A DNA stretch of 64,000 nucleotides from Spirometra erinaceieuropaei (Eukaryota > Platyhelminthes > Cestoda > Diphyllobothriidea > Diphyllobothriidae), in the NCBI GenBank assembly GCA_902702965.1, contig CACRXP010000001.1, forward strand, positions 5,368,881-5,432,880, written 5' to 3'. A program made the translations under genes and the position numbers. Positions 36,101 through 51,100 of this stretch are shown one piece after another; the stretch's first letter is position 1, and every line of letters starts with the position of its first letter. A model generated the notes under the pieces. The model did not search any database. It saw nothing but the letters and a program-made list of their open reading frames with translations, and was not told the origin of the DNA.

Positions 36101-39100
36101 AGGCAAAACCGTCGCTCTTTTTTGTGGCACGTGTAGATGAGGTAAGTTGACTGTTCAGTCGCTGCGTCCAGTTTTACTCGAGACAAGAAGAAATCGAAAC
36201 CAGCAGTTCGAAGAAATCCAAACAACGTTACCGAAGGTGGTTCCGGTTCTAAACGACAGACTATCCTGCACGTGAGTTGGCGACTATTAGTAGTTTGGCT
36301 CCCTAGACGGGTAGAACTGTTGGACCAAACCTGAAAGGGACTAAGCACGTGCGTGGTGGAAGTCAAATGCTCGGTCACCGATTGCACCTGAGGTTATTTC
36401 TAATTGATTTCACATTGTCCTTACACGCCCCCTCCCCACCGTATTGTGCAAATCTGACGCAGTTTAGAATTGTCCCGGCGCCCTAAACGTCGTAACTTGA
36501 AAGACCGCTTTTCATCCCGTCAGGCCGCATTGACTTCCTCTCAATGTTGTTTTGTAGCAACTTTCGCGTATGCCCACTCAATCTTATGTATAATCATAGT
36601 AGTCGGAGTCTGGAAGACCAGAGGAAAACTCGTCCTTCAGTTAGAGCCTGACTGCTGCCTCGCCTTTGGGCAGTATTATTACCTGAATTTGTGAAATCCG
36701 GTCTTGTTGCGAGAGTCACCACTATATGTTTGGTACACATCGATGAAAGCACTATAACTTGTCAGCCAGGATAGTACAAGTTCTTCTACGATCCTCTTGA
36801 CACAGTCTTGATGGTAGGACACCGCAAAAATGTAGAGGGACAATGAGGCCGACGTTGTCCAAGTGTCCTATTCCATAATCCAGTTCAGGCACAAAGGTCT
36901 GTAGTAACTACCAGGAGGTATGTCGTCATAATCTTATTGAAAAATGACTTCGTCCACAACCTGCCGAAGGTCCCTACATTATCATGTCGGAGACAAGATA
37001 GGGATTTCAAAATGTGCGGAACTATCGGCACAACCTTTCGTTCACGACGGATGCAAAAGTTCTTTATAGGAATTACTGGCGGTCACTGCACCGCGTTTGT
37101 TACTTCAACGAGGACTTCTGACACGATTAAAATGACTGTCAAAAGTCGTCTGTCACATGTTGTGACAACTGCACGTTATGAAAACCCGCTTTTTTGCCAG
37201 CCGAGATTTAACGAACCAGATAAAGCAGGGTCGTTTACCTACGAGAACCCCCAGGGATACCGATAGAAGCGTACCGGAATCCACCCTCCAGCATAAAATT
37301 TTAAAAAATAGCACACTGGGGACAAGATGTTCAAGCTATGGCTGCCGCAGCTCTTCACAGGACTTCCCTCGAACAGGGTTCGTGACCTTAAAATCACCCT
37401 GAAACTGTCTTGACTCACGTGCTCGCTCGCAGAGCGGGACATGGGTCTTTCTGTTTTGCGCAAAACACTGATCCAGAGGCCTCAATGGCAGTCCCGTGAT
37501 GACAAACAACCAGTTATTGTCAGACGTTAGGGCCTGAAAAAGGGAGAGATTGAGGTAGAAGTTTCCTGCCTACCTACCACCCTCAGCTAACTCCACCCCA
37601 ATCTCAGGTCGGTCAGACCCGGCCTTATATCTATCCACATTTTATCTGACTCAAAATACAGATACAATGGAGCTCGGGCGTACTTGCTTCGGCCTGACTG
37701 TCAATTTCCATGCACCTATTTCCACTTTTCGTGGTACGTAAGCGAGCGAACAACGTGTTCTACCCGCAGATCGGTTCGAGATATTCGGCAAGCCACGGCG
37801 CCTCCTCTGCCCTCCATCCATCTCGAGTGGTTCGTTTTACTGGGACTTTGGAGAAGACAGTAAGGACCACGTGACACATACTTTTTGGCCGATTTTCGAC
37901 ACCGCAGGTCCGCATTTTAGAGACAAGCCTTTGCGTGCTTCCAGACAGAACTCGCGTCGATCACTTCTACTGGAATGCGTGCATGTCACATGGTGCCTGA
38001 AACCTGACAGTCTGGGCGAATTGGCCTTCGGTGACCTACAGTTTCCTGTGCCTGACCAGTATTTCCAGTGTGAATGTTTTAGGACATGTAATTGGAAGCA
38101 GGAGTGATTAAGACGAACATTTCTCAAACGTGTCTGCTGTTGTGTGGCGGTAGTGATCTATATGCAGGGTAGTCAGAGTATTGTCTGTGCTGCTCTACAG
38201 AATTGAGGGCATTTAGGCGTGAATCCCGCCCAGCGCCCGGCAGCTCGTACTTTCATGGTCCCATCCACTTCCAGCTGAAAATGTACTGGTAGGAGTGGGG
38301 ATGCTAAGTGACATTATTACCTCACTTACTAACTTCACTAACCCTGTTTTTTTTTCGCCAGCGTTTACAGGATGGAGCAGAAACAGGGCACCGCCCAGCG
38401 TTTCCTCTTTCCGTACTTTGAAAAGCTGCACTGGTACGCGAGCGATTTAATTCTGGGACGTCTTAAGAGTGAGTCTATTGCCTTTCTCTAACCTGTTTTT
38501 TCCTCGTGTTTGCTTTTCAAACGCTAATTTCCACTCCCCTCGGATGGGGACGAGCTTCCCACTGTTCAATTCGCGTCAACGTCTAACCTCGGCCCCCCAT
38601 AATCCTCCAAGAACTCATGCCCTTTGCGTTTACTGTTCACTACTCCGTTTCCTGATGAATTATCCACTGCTGCGGGCTAAATCGCACTATGTGACCCATT
38701 TTAATGAAATACTTGATTCATCTCTACCGAATCGATAGGGGTTCAGGAGTTTTACTTGAGTGGTGGCATATGCGATGCCAATGTTACGCTTACTACACAA
38801 GCTCCTGCCTCGCGTGCAAACCTTTGAAAGGTTCAGGGAACCCCTCGTTCGGCAGTCACTTTTTCGCCTATATGCCCTGGGTCCGTGACAAGTATCTGAT
38901 TCAAGGTTTATTTGGATCTCCAGCGGCCTCTTGCTAGACGTCCTGCGGCTCACAAGCTTTAAGGCGTCGCAACTACCACTGTCACGTTTGACCAGTGTTT
39001 ACAGAGCTCCTCTTTCAAGTTGCCCTATTGTGAACCCCCACCAATGTGGGGGGAATTATAGACTGCATTAGGACTAAACCGTCTTGTCGACCGAAAGTTT

Positions 39101-42100
39101 CAATATATCTAGTTTGTCTGTTATAGTGAAACTTCATTATGTTGGGGGACGACTGTCTGGTAGAGTGGCGTAAGCACTTATTCTTCGTTCGGACCTTTAT
39201 GAACAGATGGTACTGTAAACTTAAGTCTAGGAGTCCATGCTTTGACCAGGAGAACCATTCAACTTGCTTTCATCTGTTAACATTAGCATCAGCCACCAAG
39301 TGAATAAAATTCGTTGATCATTGTTCACTCCCTCGGCTAGACACATTTCTGGAAAACAATTGTGTCTGGAACGATTAACTCTATTTAGGTAACTGAATCG
39401 TGACAATCCTTGATCTAATCGGCCTCAACGGCGTTGCGCAACAGCAGATCTGGGAATTTCGGACCAGCGATAAAGACCGAATGCCGAAAATCCGCCCAAT
39501 GTCTCGACAGACTGTGTCGAGCACATAACAAAATACTTCTGCGTGTTCCTTCAGCTGTCATTTTTGACAGTATGGGTACCCTTGCGAGACAGTCGCAGCG
39601 AATATGGATTCTCTTATCGGCTGATGGGCAAACCAAGTGATTCAGAGGTCATGTTCTCCCAGGGGGCTACTTTATATCGGTCGTTGTAGCTTTGCCTAGC
39701 AGGCAGATACAGTCAGCATGGTGAGGACCAGTCAGAGCAACATTATCGACAAAGACGAGGGAGACTGGAATGGCCATTTCTAGCTTATGAGCCGTCGTTA
39801 GCCAGTAGTACCCAGCTTGCGCCCCGATGCTCGTCCAACACCGTTTTGGCGAGTTCGACAGATTACGTGGTTCCGTATGCCAGACGACTAGATTCATCCT
39901 TACGCAACGCCGGTCCGAACATCGGACGGTTGGGAGAGGCCGTTAATGGACAAAACGTCGGACATTTATGGAGAGCGCTATAGTGCAGGAACTGCTACTG
40001 TTGACGTGGATGTGACTACACGGCAATCGCATCCTATAAAAAAACCGCAACCCTTGTGTGCCTACCTATCCGTTGTTGCTATCACTGATGATGGGCTCTG
40101 GCTTCCCACAACGGGCTTCGCCGCAGATGCGCTGGACCAAATCGAGGACCAGACCGACGTACGGCACACGCGTTTATCGCACTGCACTGAGTCTGCGCCG
40201 CCTCATAATTACTGCCGTACATGCATGTGTGTATGTGGCACGCCCTAGACCTGGGCTTACACGCCGCGTTAACCAGCCACTGTGCCCCGTCTCATTACCA
40301 GCTGTTTGACTGGCCCAGGTAGTCGACTGGTGCATGAAAGAGGGAAGAGAAGAAGTGAAGCAGACATTAGGCGGGAAACCGGCCTAACTGCACATAAGCT
40401 CATTCCTCATTATAATAAATCTGACGCACTTAAGTCTCTCACGACACGTGGCCCGGAAGGTTGCCAAATGACCAGATAGTTCGGTCGTCATAAGAGTACT
40501 TTGCAGTGACTGGAGGACTGAGAGTCGGGCTGCAGTGGCTCCTAATTATGACTTTTATGCCGCCCCCCCCCCCACACACGTTAGACTGGAGCCGTCCTTA
40601 CAGAAGCGCCTTCCGCATGCAGTGGGAACCAACTCGTGTGTGGTACGCGTAGACTGGTCGTTTGGCCTCGTCATCCGCTGTGCGCGCGTCCACCTCCTTC
40701 CGTCTTGACACTGTCTCGCCATCGAAGCAAGGTAGGTAGGGGAAGCGAGAGTGCGGTAGGCCCTGCGAACCACTATTCTACTATAAACTAATTTTCTGGC
40801 ATTTTATCAGTGCTGCGCCCACTCTGCGGATCACACGGTGGACGTGGTCGTTCACGGTGGGTCCAGGTGTAAATCCGAAACGTCAGGCAAACAGAATTCT
40901 TCTTACAATGGTCGGATCTCCCTCTTCACACATGCTTCCTACGACTTGCTGTTTCGCTGCCATCAGAGCTATATGACCTTAGTCATGGCGACACACTTTT
41001 TCCGGACATACTGCCTACCATCGTTGTTCGTCTCGGAAACTCACAATAAATGGACTAGAGCGCCCCAACAGTGTCAATGTTCGCGCCAGCTCTCGGAGTT
41101 GGGCGAGTTTTCTGCTCCCAAGCCACCATAGAGACTGCACAGATAAATGATCTGGCATCATCTTCGAGTTTAACAGACGTCAGAGATCCCTTCAATGGAT
41201 GTCACCCCATCGATCTACCAGTTCCTGTTTTCTTCTTTGGGTCAATCTGTCGTCATTTTTCTGACTTAACCGAAGCAATAACCATCTCTAGGTCCAGCTG
41301 GAGCTTCTGAGAGTCGGTTGTAGGGTTCCTGAGTTGGCTGGTTTGTTGCCTCGTCGTCGCTTGAAGCCAGGAATCTTCTCGACTATCTGGCCGACTGTGC
41401 TGACCATCGGTTTTTGCCTACCTCGATACAGTCTAGGAGACGACTGTGCTGTCACTATGGTAACTCACTCAGCATTTGTATACTAATGACCACCTGTTGG
41501 CATCTTGTGAATATTACGCGGTTATTCCGCAGTACCTGGTGGATTTAAGCCTTAATATTCCTCTCAACTGTAGGACCGAGCCTGTGAAGTTTTGTTCCGA
41601 ATGTCGCACACTAATTTCCTCGGATATTAAACAAGACGGAGATCTGGTCTATCTGTCCAATGCCTCTGCCTTGTTGGGCTGTCGTAGTTTTACGACATGG
41701 AAGATTTTCAGTCACGCTGATAAAAGGTGGGCAGTTCGACCTGTTCGAAGCCGTGTCGAATAGGCTGCCTGTCCGTAGTTGTTCCCAGTCCCATAGGTGT
41801 CTGTAGGCCTATGACAGTTCGCCGGCACTATAGCTGCTTCCTTTCTGCCTGCAATGCACGTGGGCTCGTCATGACATGCCTGCAAATTTCTGTCTTAATA
41901 TCATCTCTGCCGCCCTTTTCGCATACACGCCTGTGACTCATTATCCCCGGATGTGCGCCTGGCATGTAACCGACTGCAGCAGTGGGGTAGGCCCTGACCA
42001 GACCTGCGCCTGCCTTCCTCTGTGTGGCCGCTGCATGTCAGGACTCATCACTGACACGCCGTGACTGCAACCGCGGTTGGCACTCCTGTTCTGCATCCTC

Positions 42101-45100
42101 CGTAACGGCAGTGGTCACCGTAACGGCACCACTCTGTCACAGCTGCGGCTGCTGCTGCCGCTGCTGCTGCCCTATTGACGCAAGCACAAACATGCGGGCT
42201 GGAGGGGCGTAAGCTGTTCCCAGTTGGCTACACAGGCGCCCAGTGATCGTAAGCCTTAGCCTGGCCTTTTTGAGTATGAGATGAGTTTAAGAAAAACCGC
42301 CCGAAACAGCAGATATTCCGGACTTTTGCCCTCATCGGGCACCATGCGACCGGCTGCTTTTTGCTGTCTTTTGTACGCCAGTGACAAGCGTAGACACCAT
42401 TAAGTATCCGGTGCGCATCTACCGCTCTCCAGTCGTCATTCCACTGGAGCATTACAGGTGTCTGAAGAGAGAGTGATGTCGACCCTGCGAATGCTCCTCC
42501 TCCTCCTCCTCCTCCTCCTCCTCCTCCTCTCCACAACAACCCGAATCACGTTTAAGCCACCCCCGCTTGCAGATGTAATGGTGACGCTCTCGTCAGATGC
42601 GACGAACCTTGACAGCGCTGTCTCTCAGCGTCGTTCTGTTATGTAGTTTTGTAACGTATTTTTCACTGCTTACCTTGCAGATGACCTACTCACGGACCAG
42701 AAACCGCTGGACTATCAACTTAGAGGGGCACATTCTCTCCTAAAGTACCTGCGTAGATGGTACGAACGACACAGAAACGTAAGAATGCTTTATCCGTTTG
42801 ATCGTTCCTTGGAAATGCTCTGCAGTGTGATAGACTAAACGTCAGGGCGAATCTAACAAAAATCCTTAATAAACCGGAAATCGAAACAAACATTTCGACT
42901 ACAGCATATTGCATCCCCTCCCTCGACCTGCCTTTTCTATAATCATCCTCTGTGCACAACTGGCCGCTAATTCTTATTCCTTGTTTGCTGTCTCCTACTC
43001 GCTTGTCCATTCCACGCGGTTTTTTAGAAGCCAAAGAATGAAAGAGCACACTATCTGCCTCCACGTTGCTACCTCCAATACGCCTGCCCAACCCTCATCT
43101 GCAAACTGGAGGAGGTATTGCGCGAATTTGCGAACAGAGTGAGGACTGCTGAACGTCAGCGAAATCGCAATTGTCAGGCATCCGGCGACTGCCACTGCAT
43201 GATGTCCACTGACTCCTCCCTTCCGTCTACCAGCTCTCCGTTGTATGTTGTTCCTGCATTTTCACTGTCTACCTCTACTCCTTCCAGACCTGTGCTAATA
43301 CATGCAAGCCCTCCCGATCCTAACGTGTTCCAAGCCTGTGGGTATTAGAAGAACTGCAGGTAAACCCATTGGCCATGTGCCATCTGGGAACCCTTGGTCT
43401 CCTAGTATTAGAATCATGAAATCACGTCCTCCATTTGATTATTCTTTCCTCCACTTATTTGTACTTGATACGGCTGCGATCATGCCTGATCTAGCCGGCC
43501 TCGATGATGTCCCGAACTGTACCTCTCCACGCGTGACGATCCGCGGCAGCAGATCTGGACAGTTCAATCCATTCCCTTCGCTAACGACGAGACCGAATAC
43601 TGAAGGTCCAAGAACCACCTCCATGTCTTGACGAACTGTGTCGAACCAGGTTTTGAACTGACACCCTCTTCGAGGCCTCCAATGGGGTAACGATGCCGGA
43701 TCGAGGGCAGTAACACTGAGCTCCTGAGGTGGACGATGAAGAACATGCCCAAACCACCTCAGCCGTCTTTCTTGGATGGCTTGAGCCATCCTTGCGATGT
43801 TGTCTCAGCGAGCGCGGACTGTCTCATTTGAGACGAAGTCGGTGAACTTCACTCGAAGAATGGTCCTCAAGCAGTGGTGGTCAAATACCTCCAGTTTTCG
43901 CTCGTCCTCCACGCACAAAGCCCAGCATTCACAACCGTAGAGAAGGACAGACCGGACAGATGCACGTTACATGCGAATCTTAGTGGAGATGGAGAGGTCA
44001 CGTCGGTTCCATAGGCATTTCCGGAGGCTTGAGAAAACCCAGCGGGCAGCATCGATTCGGGAGACAATGTCCTCCTTATTCTGTCCATTAGGCAGCAGCC
44101 TAGCCCCGAGGTATTTAAAACTGTCTACTTCTTCAAGTTGATAGCCATCAATCCCGAGGGGTGCCTTCTCCTGGTCAGGGATGCAGCTTGAAAACACTTT
44201 GGTCTTGCCGGCGTTCATGGATAAACCGACTGATTTAGCGACCACATTCACCCGTGACACTATAGACTGCTGATCACCAAAACTTATTTCCAGCCAGGCA
44301 TAGCGTTTGACTCGCTCATTACATATTAGCAGAAATGATCTGGATGCCCTGAACACGGTCGTATCAGTGGCATGCCCTGAAATGTCTGCGGGTTACTGCC
44401 ATATTATTATGCCGTCTGTCTGTTTCTCTTCATTGCAACATGCTCGTGGGGTAAGCCTTCAGCAACCAATTTGAGAGAGAAAATGCACAGATTTAATTAA
44501 ATCCTTAAAAAAAATTAATAGAGTTAGCGTCTCTTTTACCTGAATAAGTAAAAAAACCTGCCAGTAAGTCCAGGAACTTCCTGTTGAATTTCCGGCTTAC
44601 TGTTAGGTCGGTGATCGCACCGGCACCTATGCTCCCTTTCGAAAAGACTTGAAAATCTATTCGAATCTGCGTGGAGAACCAGTATGTCGCCAGCGATTAA
44701 ATCTTGGATGGCGCTCTTCTCTGGCCGAATGCTCATTTGGAAGTTATTTTCAGTTGGATAATTTACGATGCGGAAATAATACCATGATCAGGCTTGCATG
44801 TATGGGTATTACGTGTCTATTCCGCTGTGGTCGGTAGCGTCTAACCCAATTTTCCATATCCTGCCACGGAGGCACGATGAGTTTAGGAGCAGTGTGAGGT
44901 AGGTTCGTGACGGAGTTTCTTCCTTCTACAGTCGAATCTACACGCTATCAAACGCCTCCCCAAGGCAAAGATGGCAATCATAGTGCTCGCCGGGTGGGCT
45001 ATTTTTGCAGTGCGCTGTACCGTCACAGCTGCATGTGCGGTAGGTGGAGTTCTCATCGCCTGTCCGTTCATTCAGTACGTCGCACTCTCATTTGGTGACA

Positions 45101-48100
45101 AAAGTGGAGAGAAAGAGAGATCTCTTGCGTTTCTGCCCCTCCTGCTGACTGAGGCAACAAACAACAACTGCATATGAATTCCTTCTGCAGCATAATGATC
45201 GGAATTCCGACTGGGGTGTTTCAGAACAACCAGTTCGTCACGCCCATTCTCCGTCAGACGACTCGGTAGCCCCGTTTCTTAGTCGCTGGCCTGTTTTACA
45301 GGAATCCTGGGCTGGCATCTACGGACTACGTAGCACTGGCTCTTGATCCGATCGCACGGTGGGCCCTCAACGCTTGCCAGTTTTTAACAGTCGAGCTCCG
45401 TACACTTGCCTAGCGTGCCGAGTACCGGCGGTCCATTCTTTTCATCTACCAACTCGGGAAGAAATAAGAGTAATCAACGTTTGAGTCGGGGAAATGAGTA
45501 ATTACAAAGTTTTCAGTTCCTGCGGTAAGGTCTAGAAGTCCAGATGCTTTTCCGGCTGCTACGCCATTTGTTTTCTTCTCTTTCTGGTTATTTACCCCAT
45601 TCACGTGCTGTAAAAGCCCTTCTGACTTTAAGGTGTTAAGCCCGCATTCATTTATCAATGGCTGTAGATATTTTCGTCCTCTGTGGCCCACTCCTTCCAG
45701 CCCCTGCCCGTTTTTTATCATTCAAGCCCGCCCTACTTATGGTTAATCAGTAGTACTTTGTTTCATATTTTTCCTACTAGCTCCTGCAAGAGAATGAGGC
45801 CGCTGGAGACTCCTTGCTGCAGCAAGTGCGGCTGCGTGTCTCCTAATTCACAACCCATCTCCGAGACCGATGAAGTGCTAGAGGCGGTTCCTGAACTAAA
45901 GAACAGCCGCCTTGTTGGCGACCATTGTGAGCGTTTGTTAACCTTCCCCCATAATCAACTTCACACCTTTCGGTTTTTGCATTACCTGTCGTTTTTTTCC
46001 CGACAGACGTCTACGCACTCTCGGGCTCTGATGATGAAGGAAAGGGCAAATCGACCGGCACCCGTCGCCGCCATCGTTCTCGTCTTGGAGGTTCAACTTC
46101 CAAAACGTCCATGTTTGACGCGGACGATCCGGATCCCACTTGGCGCCCTAGTCGTGCGTTTAAGTACTCTTTTATTTTCCCACGCATACAGAAACAGCTG
46201 TATCGTCTATGTCCTGGGCTCGAATCCCTAGTCGAGGGGGTGGGGAGTTACGTCATCATGTCATGTTATCGTGGGCCAAACCAACTGCCTTTGCAGATGC
46301 TTTTTTCTGTTTTCGGGACTAATGCTCATGCCTCGGAAGAAAATCGGTTAACCTAAGTCTATTTTTACATCCGGGTTTCTCTCCTGCTCAAGCGTCTTTG
46401 GCACAGATGACCTTGGTGAGGTGGGAGTCGATGACAGAGCTGAGGTTGTTGTCCCTTTGATTTGTACTGCCTATCCTACTATCTCGCCATCGTTTTTTGC
46501 TCCATTAGCGTTATGTTGGCCTCCAGTGTGCTCATCACGCGTCGTTTTCTAACATTATATCGGGCCGTAGCTGCAGTCTAATTCCTGTTGGAAGGCAAGC
46601 GTCGTATTACGTTCCTAGCTGTTTTTGTGGTTGCTCCGCTAGTAGGCTGCGTCTGCTCTGTGCGTAATGTGTGCTCTTCATGTTATCTGTGTGAAAATGT
46701 GATCAAGAAGGACTGTCAACGTTTGACCCTGCACTGTGGCTTAATGTCCTCTTCCCGACCACCGCGCGGTTCCTCGTGAAGACGTTGGCTGCAGCGGACG
46801 ATAATAGGTCAGAACTCTTTTAGTTTAGAAGGCTAGTTGGTGAGCGTACGTGTGCTTTCGACAAATTCTTGTCGGGCCAGTGCATTTACAGTAGGTGGGC
46901 TAACTCATGAAATGCCAACTGAAATTGTGAAATGCGTCTTCGTTTCAAAAAGATTAATTAGGTAGGGTTGTAAAACCAATCATTCTATAATAATTCTATA
47001 ATTCTATAATAAGTCACTTACCGCAGGATGCCGGCTTTCGAAATAACTTCCTTCCGGCTGCATGCTAAAACTATACTCTGTAAAAAAATGACTGCTTAAG
47101 TAGCGTGCATTTTTCCCTACGGTATTAAGAGGAGACCATATGGGGTTCATAAAATTTAGCATTGAATTTGATCCATATTGTTAACTTTACAAGCCACATT
47201 GATAAATGTAGAGACATGACGTTTTATGAATGGCCATTTCACGGTATTAAAAAGTCTCATAATTAGAAACTTTTTTGAAACCGAATTATGTCCCTTCTTC
47301 GAGTATCAAATTGAAAGAAAACATAATTCTCCGCCAAATGAGTAAAAGAATGAATATTTTTATGCATGCTTTCCATGAACTATAATTAGACTTTTAGAGA
47401 CATCGAAAATCAATGAGAAAAATGCATGCTACTTAGGCAGTCATTCTTTACAGATTACAGTTTTTGCATGCAGCCGGAAGGAAGTTCTTTCGAAAGCCGG
47501 CATCCTGCGTTAACTGCACTATTATAGAATTAAACTGCAGGCTGACTAGTTTTACAACCCTACTTAATTTATCTATTCGAAACGATAACGCATCTCGGAA
47601 TTTCGGTTGACATCTCATGAGTTAGCCCACCTACTGTATATGGGAACTGAGTATAGGTAAAACATGCGAATGATAAGAGAAATCGATTCCAGTTCGCCTT
47701 TTCATACAAGTGGGTTATGGGAATAGGGGAGGAGTAATAATAGAGGAGGTTTGGGGTGCAGTGGGGATTAGGCGGAAGGGCGCCGGTGAATGCATGCGGT
47801 TAACCGGCCTTTGGCCACGGTAGGCGTGGAGCTTGTACCAGGTTCTTCTGTGCGCAAAAGACCGCCTCCCGTAACCTGATGGGAGTCACCTCCGCTGCTC
47901 CTAACTGGTGCTGACCAAATAACGTAGGGTAGTTCGGGGGGGGGGGGGGCTTTTCGATTACACAGAATGCTGCGTTAACGCCCATTTGATGCCGGGAATC
48001 AACAATATATGCAAGAATGACCCTGTTTATGCTTTTATTCTCACCTTTTCCCAACCATGCTCTGAAGTGTTCCCGTATACTTTTTGGATTGTGGCCTACT

Positions 48101-51100
48101 TGTGCTGCCAATATGACCTGCTCCACAGAAGCAGATAAAGGAGTAAATACACATGGGAGTGGGCCGAACTGTCAATCTATCCTTACCTTCTCCGTGTAAA
48201 ACAGGGTTGACTGTAAATAATACCCAAACTCTTACTGCTGTGAAGATTCACGAAAAAGCCTGGTCAGGGCGTCTTCTCAGGAGTTCACTCGCTGCGTCCC
48301 TTGAAAGGAGGCTTTGAGGAGCATTGTTTTCTTCTCTGCCGCCAGTGTAGTGGATTTTGCGGATCCCTTGATAATATTCTTCGCAATAATTTTGTCAGGG
48401 TACCCCCTCTCGCAAAGGAGGTCCTGGATCTTTCAAAGTTCCTCGTCGATACTTTCTGTCGAACAGATTTTTCTGGCCCTTTGCGCCAAACAACGAATTA
48501 GATTGCGTTTCACTTGAAGAAGTATGCAACTCGGGAAGCTCGTATCGGAAGCACACATATGCTCACCAATGGTCTTATAGATCCCTCCATGGGGATTTTC
48601 ACAACTCTTTGGGTTTAATTTGGTTATGTGTGCCCCCCCCCCTCCCCGTCTGTGGCCAACACCATTTCCAGGCGTATAACTTCAACACTTTCTTACTCAG
48701 TGAAGTCAATTACCTTAATTAATGTCCTGCACTCGGTTGCGACACCTCTCACTCCCACAGACTGTGAAGAGACACGGATATGGGGCCCGGGGGTGATTAT
48801 TGTTCTGTATAGTTCTCCAACCACATATTTTCGCGTCCACAATCCACTGTCAACTTGTCAGACGACGATTTTTGACAGCAATTTGAGACATATTCTTGTC
48901 CGAAAATGTGGTTTTCAAGTCATCCAAATCATCTGCCGAACATCACTATGTATCACAACTTCGTTGCAGCGGGAACACTACGTGAATTAACCTTGCTGCC
49001 TACGCGGTTTGGTGTCTCCCTCATTGGGGGTAGGGGCTTTGGCGGTGGGGATTCAGCTCAGAGACTGGAGACGCACACACGCTGGATACCTGCATGTGGT
49101 ATAGTCTGCCAGTCAAGGGCGGTTACGGGGATGTGACTGCTCTGCTGAGCATGGTTACGTGAAGCCGCAAGTGGGAACTGGGCGCCAGGATGGGGAAAAG
49201 TAGAAGAATCCGCCAGGTCCGCCGTTGCGTTTGGGCAGATTGCCAGCATATTGCTCGCAAATGGAAATGGTCGGCCAGTATAGCTGTCTGCTGTCCCTCC
49301 TCCTCCTCCTCCTCCTCCTCCTTTATTCTTCTCTTCGTTTCCGAGCCGTTAGAGAAAGTCAACCCTTTCCCAAAGTCGTGAGTTAGCGACTGTTCTTGTG
49401 AAATTTATTGTCGCGCCCCAGTTTTTATGACGGATTTTCTTCTTCTTGACTGACAGTGTCCCCGAGGAAGCGCTCGAAACGGAAAGCAGCGTCCTCAACT
49501 TCCTCAAATCGACACCTTTCTGGGCATCCACTCTTTGTCTCAGACAGTCACGCTGCTACCAGGGTAAGTAGTGCATCGCTTCATTCCCTAACCAATGTTC
49601 ATCAACCGCCCTTCCAAATGCTGGCTTTCTCTGGTGATCAAAGTTACTCCTTCTCTAAAGCCCCACCTACTACCTTGCAATAAGTTCCCACACACTTCGT
49701 TTTTGATTAACTCTGTTTAATTTTTCTTATTAGTTCGTAGCCGTCCGCAAGGCATCTGAAACAGCACCAAAGAAACAAAGGACTGGTAAGTGTTGTAGTT
49801 CGAGTTAGCTATTTGTTTGTGCTAATTAATAACTCTTCGCAAACTGATTGTCACTTTCGATGCGACGCAACAATTCTTACAAATACCCGTTTTTCAAAAA
49901 AAGCAACCTGTTTTTAACATTCAAAACTCATCACTCGCTGAGTTCCAGACATAGATGAGGGAAGGGTCTGGGTAATTTTTCGGCTGAAAGCTGTGGAACT
50001 GAACTCCACACATTCTCCACTTTCTCACACACGCCGTATGATTAACCGCGCATCTTGCCATTGTCTTTTTGGCCTGCGAGTCGCACGACTTAAGCAGTCA
50101 ACTGGCGGCACTTTGCGACGCGGCGCCCTGCTAGCCCCGCGTGAGCACGCGGTAGTCTGGCCTGGTTTTAACGACCGGTCCCGTATACGAAAGGTGCGTA
50201 CGTCCTCCTCCCGCAGTCTCCGCGCCTCTCCTTCCTCGCTCACCTCAGTCCCTTCCTGCTCTTCCTTTGACCCCGACACAGCAACGCCGGCAACCAAAAT
50301 TTCTGTCCTCTCACTCCGTCCCTATTTGTAGCTATCGATTGTTGTCTGTTTGTGTGGACCGGCTGTTAAACCGGCGAGGACACACAAGCTCAGTGCTTGT
50401 GCTTTTAGCCCCGGTTTGACGTTTCGGTTGAAACTAGCAGGCAAGTTCGATCCCCGGAACTCTTTATTTACAGGGATCTAGCTGTAAAATATGTGTATGA
50501 TCCGACGAGTGAACAATTTTGAGTAACTTTGCTCTCCACACTGGGCGCGTCCTACATTTGGCACTGCTAGGTTGGCAGTTCGACCGTCGCTGACGACGAT
50601 GTACACCGTGTGCCCTACAGCAATTTTGGACTGTGACTTCTGCGTAAGTTAGTTTATTGTGGTAGTAGACCTGCGCTGCGTGTACCGTACTCTCTCCCCC
50701 CTCAACCACCTGAACCCGGTGCCAAGATGGAGTCAGAAAGGCCGGTTGACCACGCCATGCATACGGTCTGAACGTGTCATGCCACACTCCTGGTCCACGG
50801 ATGATGGGTCAGGTTTTGACAAACAAAAATTGGTCAGCTCAGATCCCAACTGAGTGGTAGCGTCATAGAGTCTACACCAAAAAGTATACTAATGCGTGGG
50901 AGAGGGGAAAATGACATCAAATCTAGGGACTGCTTCCCCACGGAACTATTCGTATAATTAATTTCACTCGCTTTTAAACCGTCACGGTGGGCTAAAGGCC
51001 GTGGCTGGGAATGCTGCCATCTGACTGGATAGCTCAGTCCTCCTGTAGGGTCGGACAATCAGTTATTTGCCTGACGTTTCGAAAGCAGACAAGCTTTTAT

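Noticed and set aside
40085..40115. CTGATGATGGG segment resembling the hammerhead core
   Set aside because: The GAAA element is absent (CACAACG instead) and helix I cannot be drawn, so I treat it only as a PLE-tail remnant.
46111..46356. Continuation of KDM7-like exon 10 beyond 46,153
   Set aside because: The frame stays open for a while, but only the donor at 46,154 gives the phase needed by the exon at 49,457.
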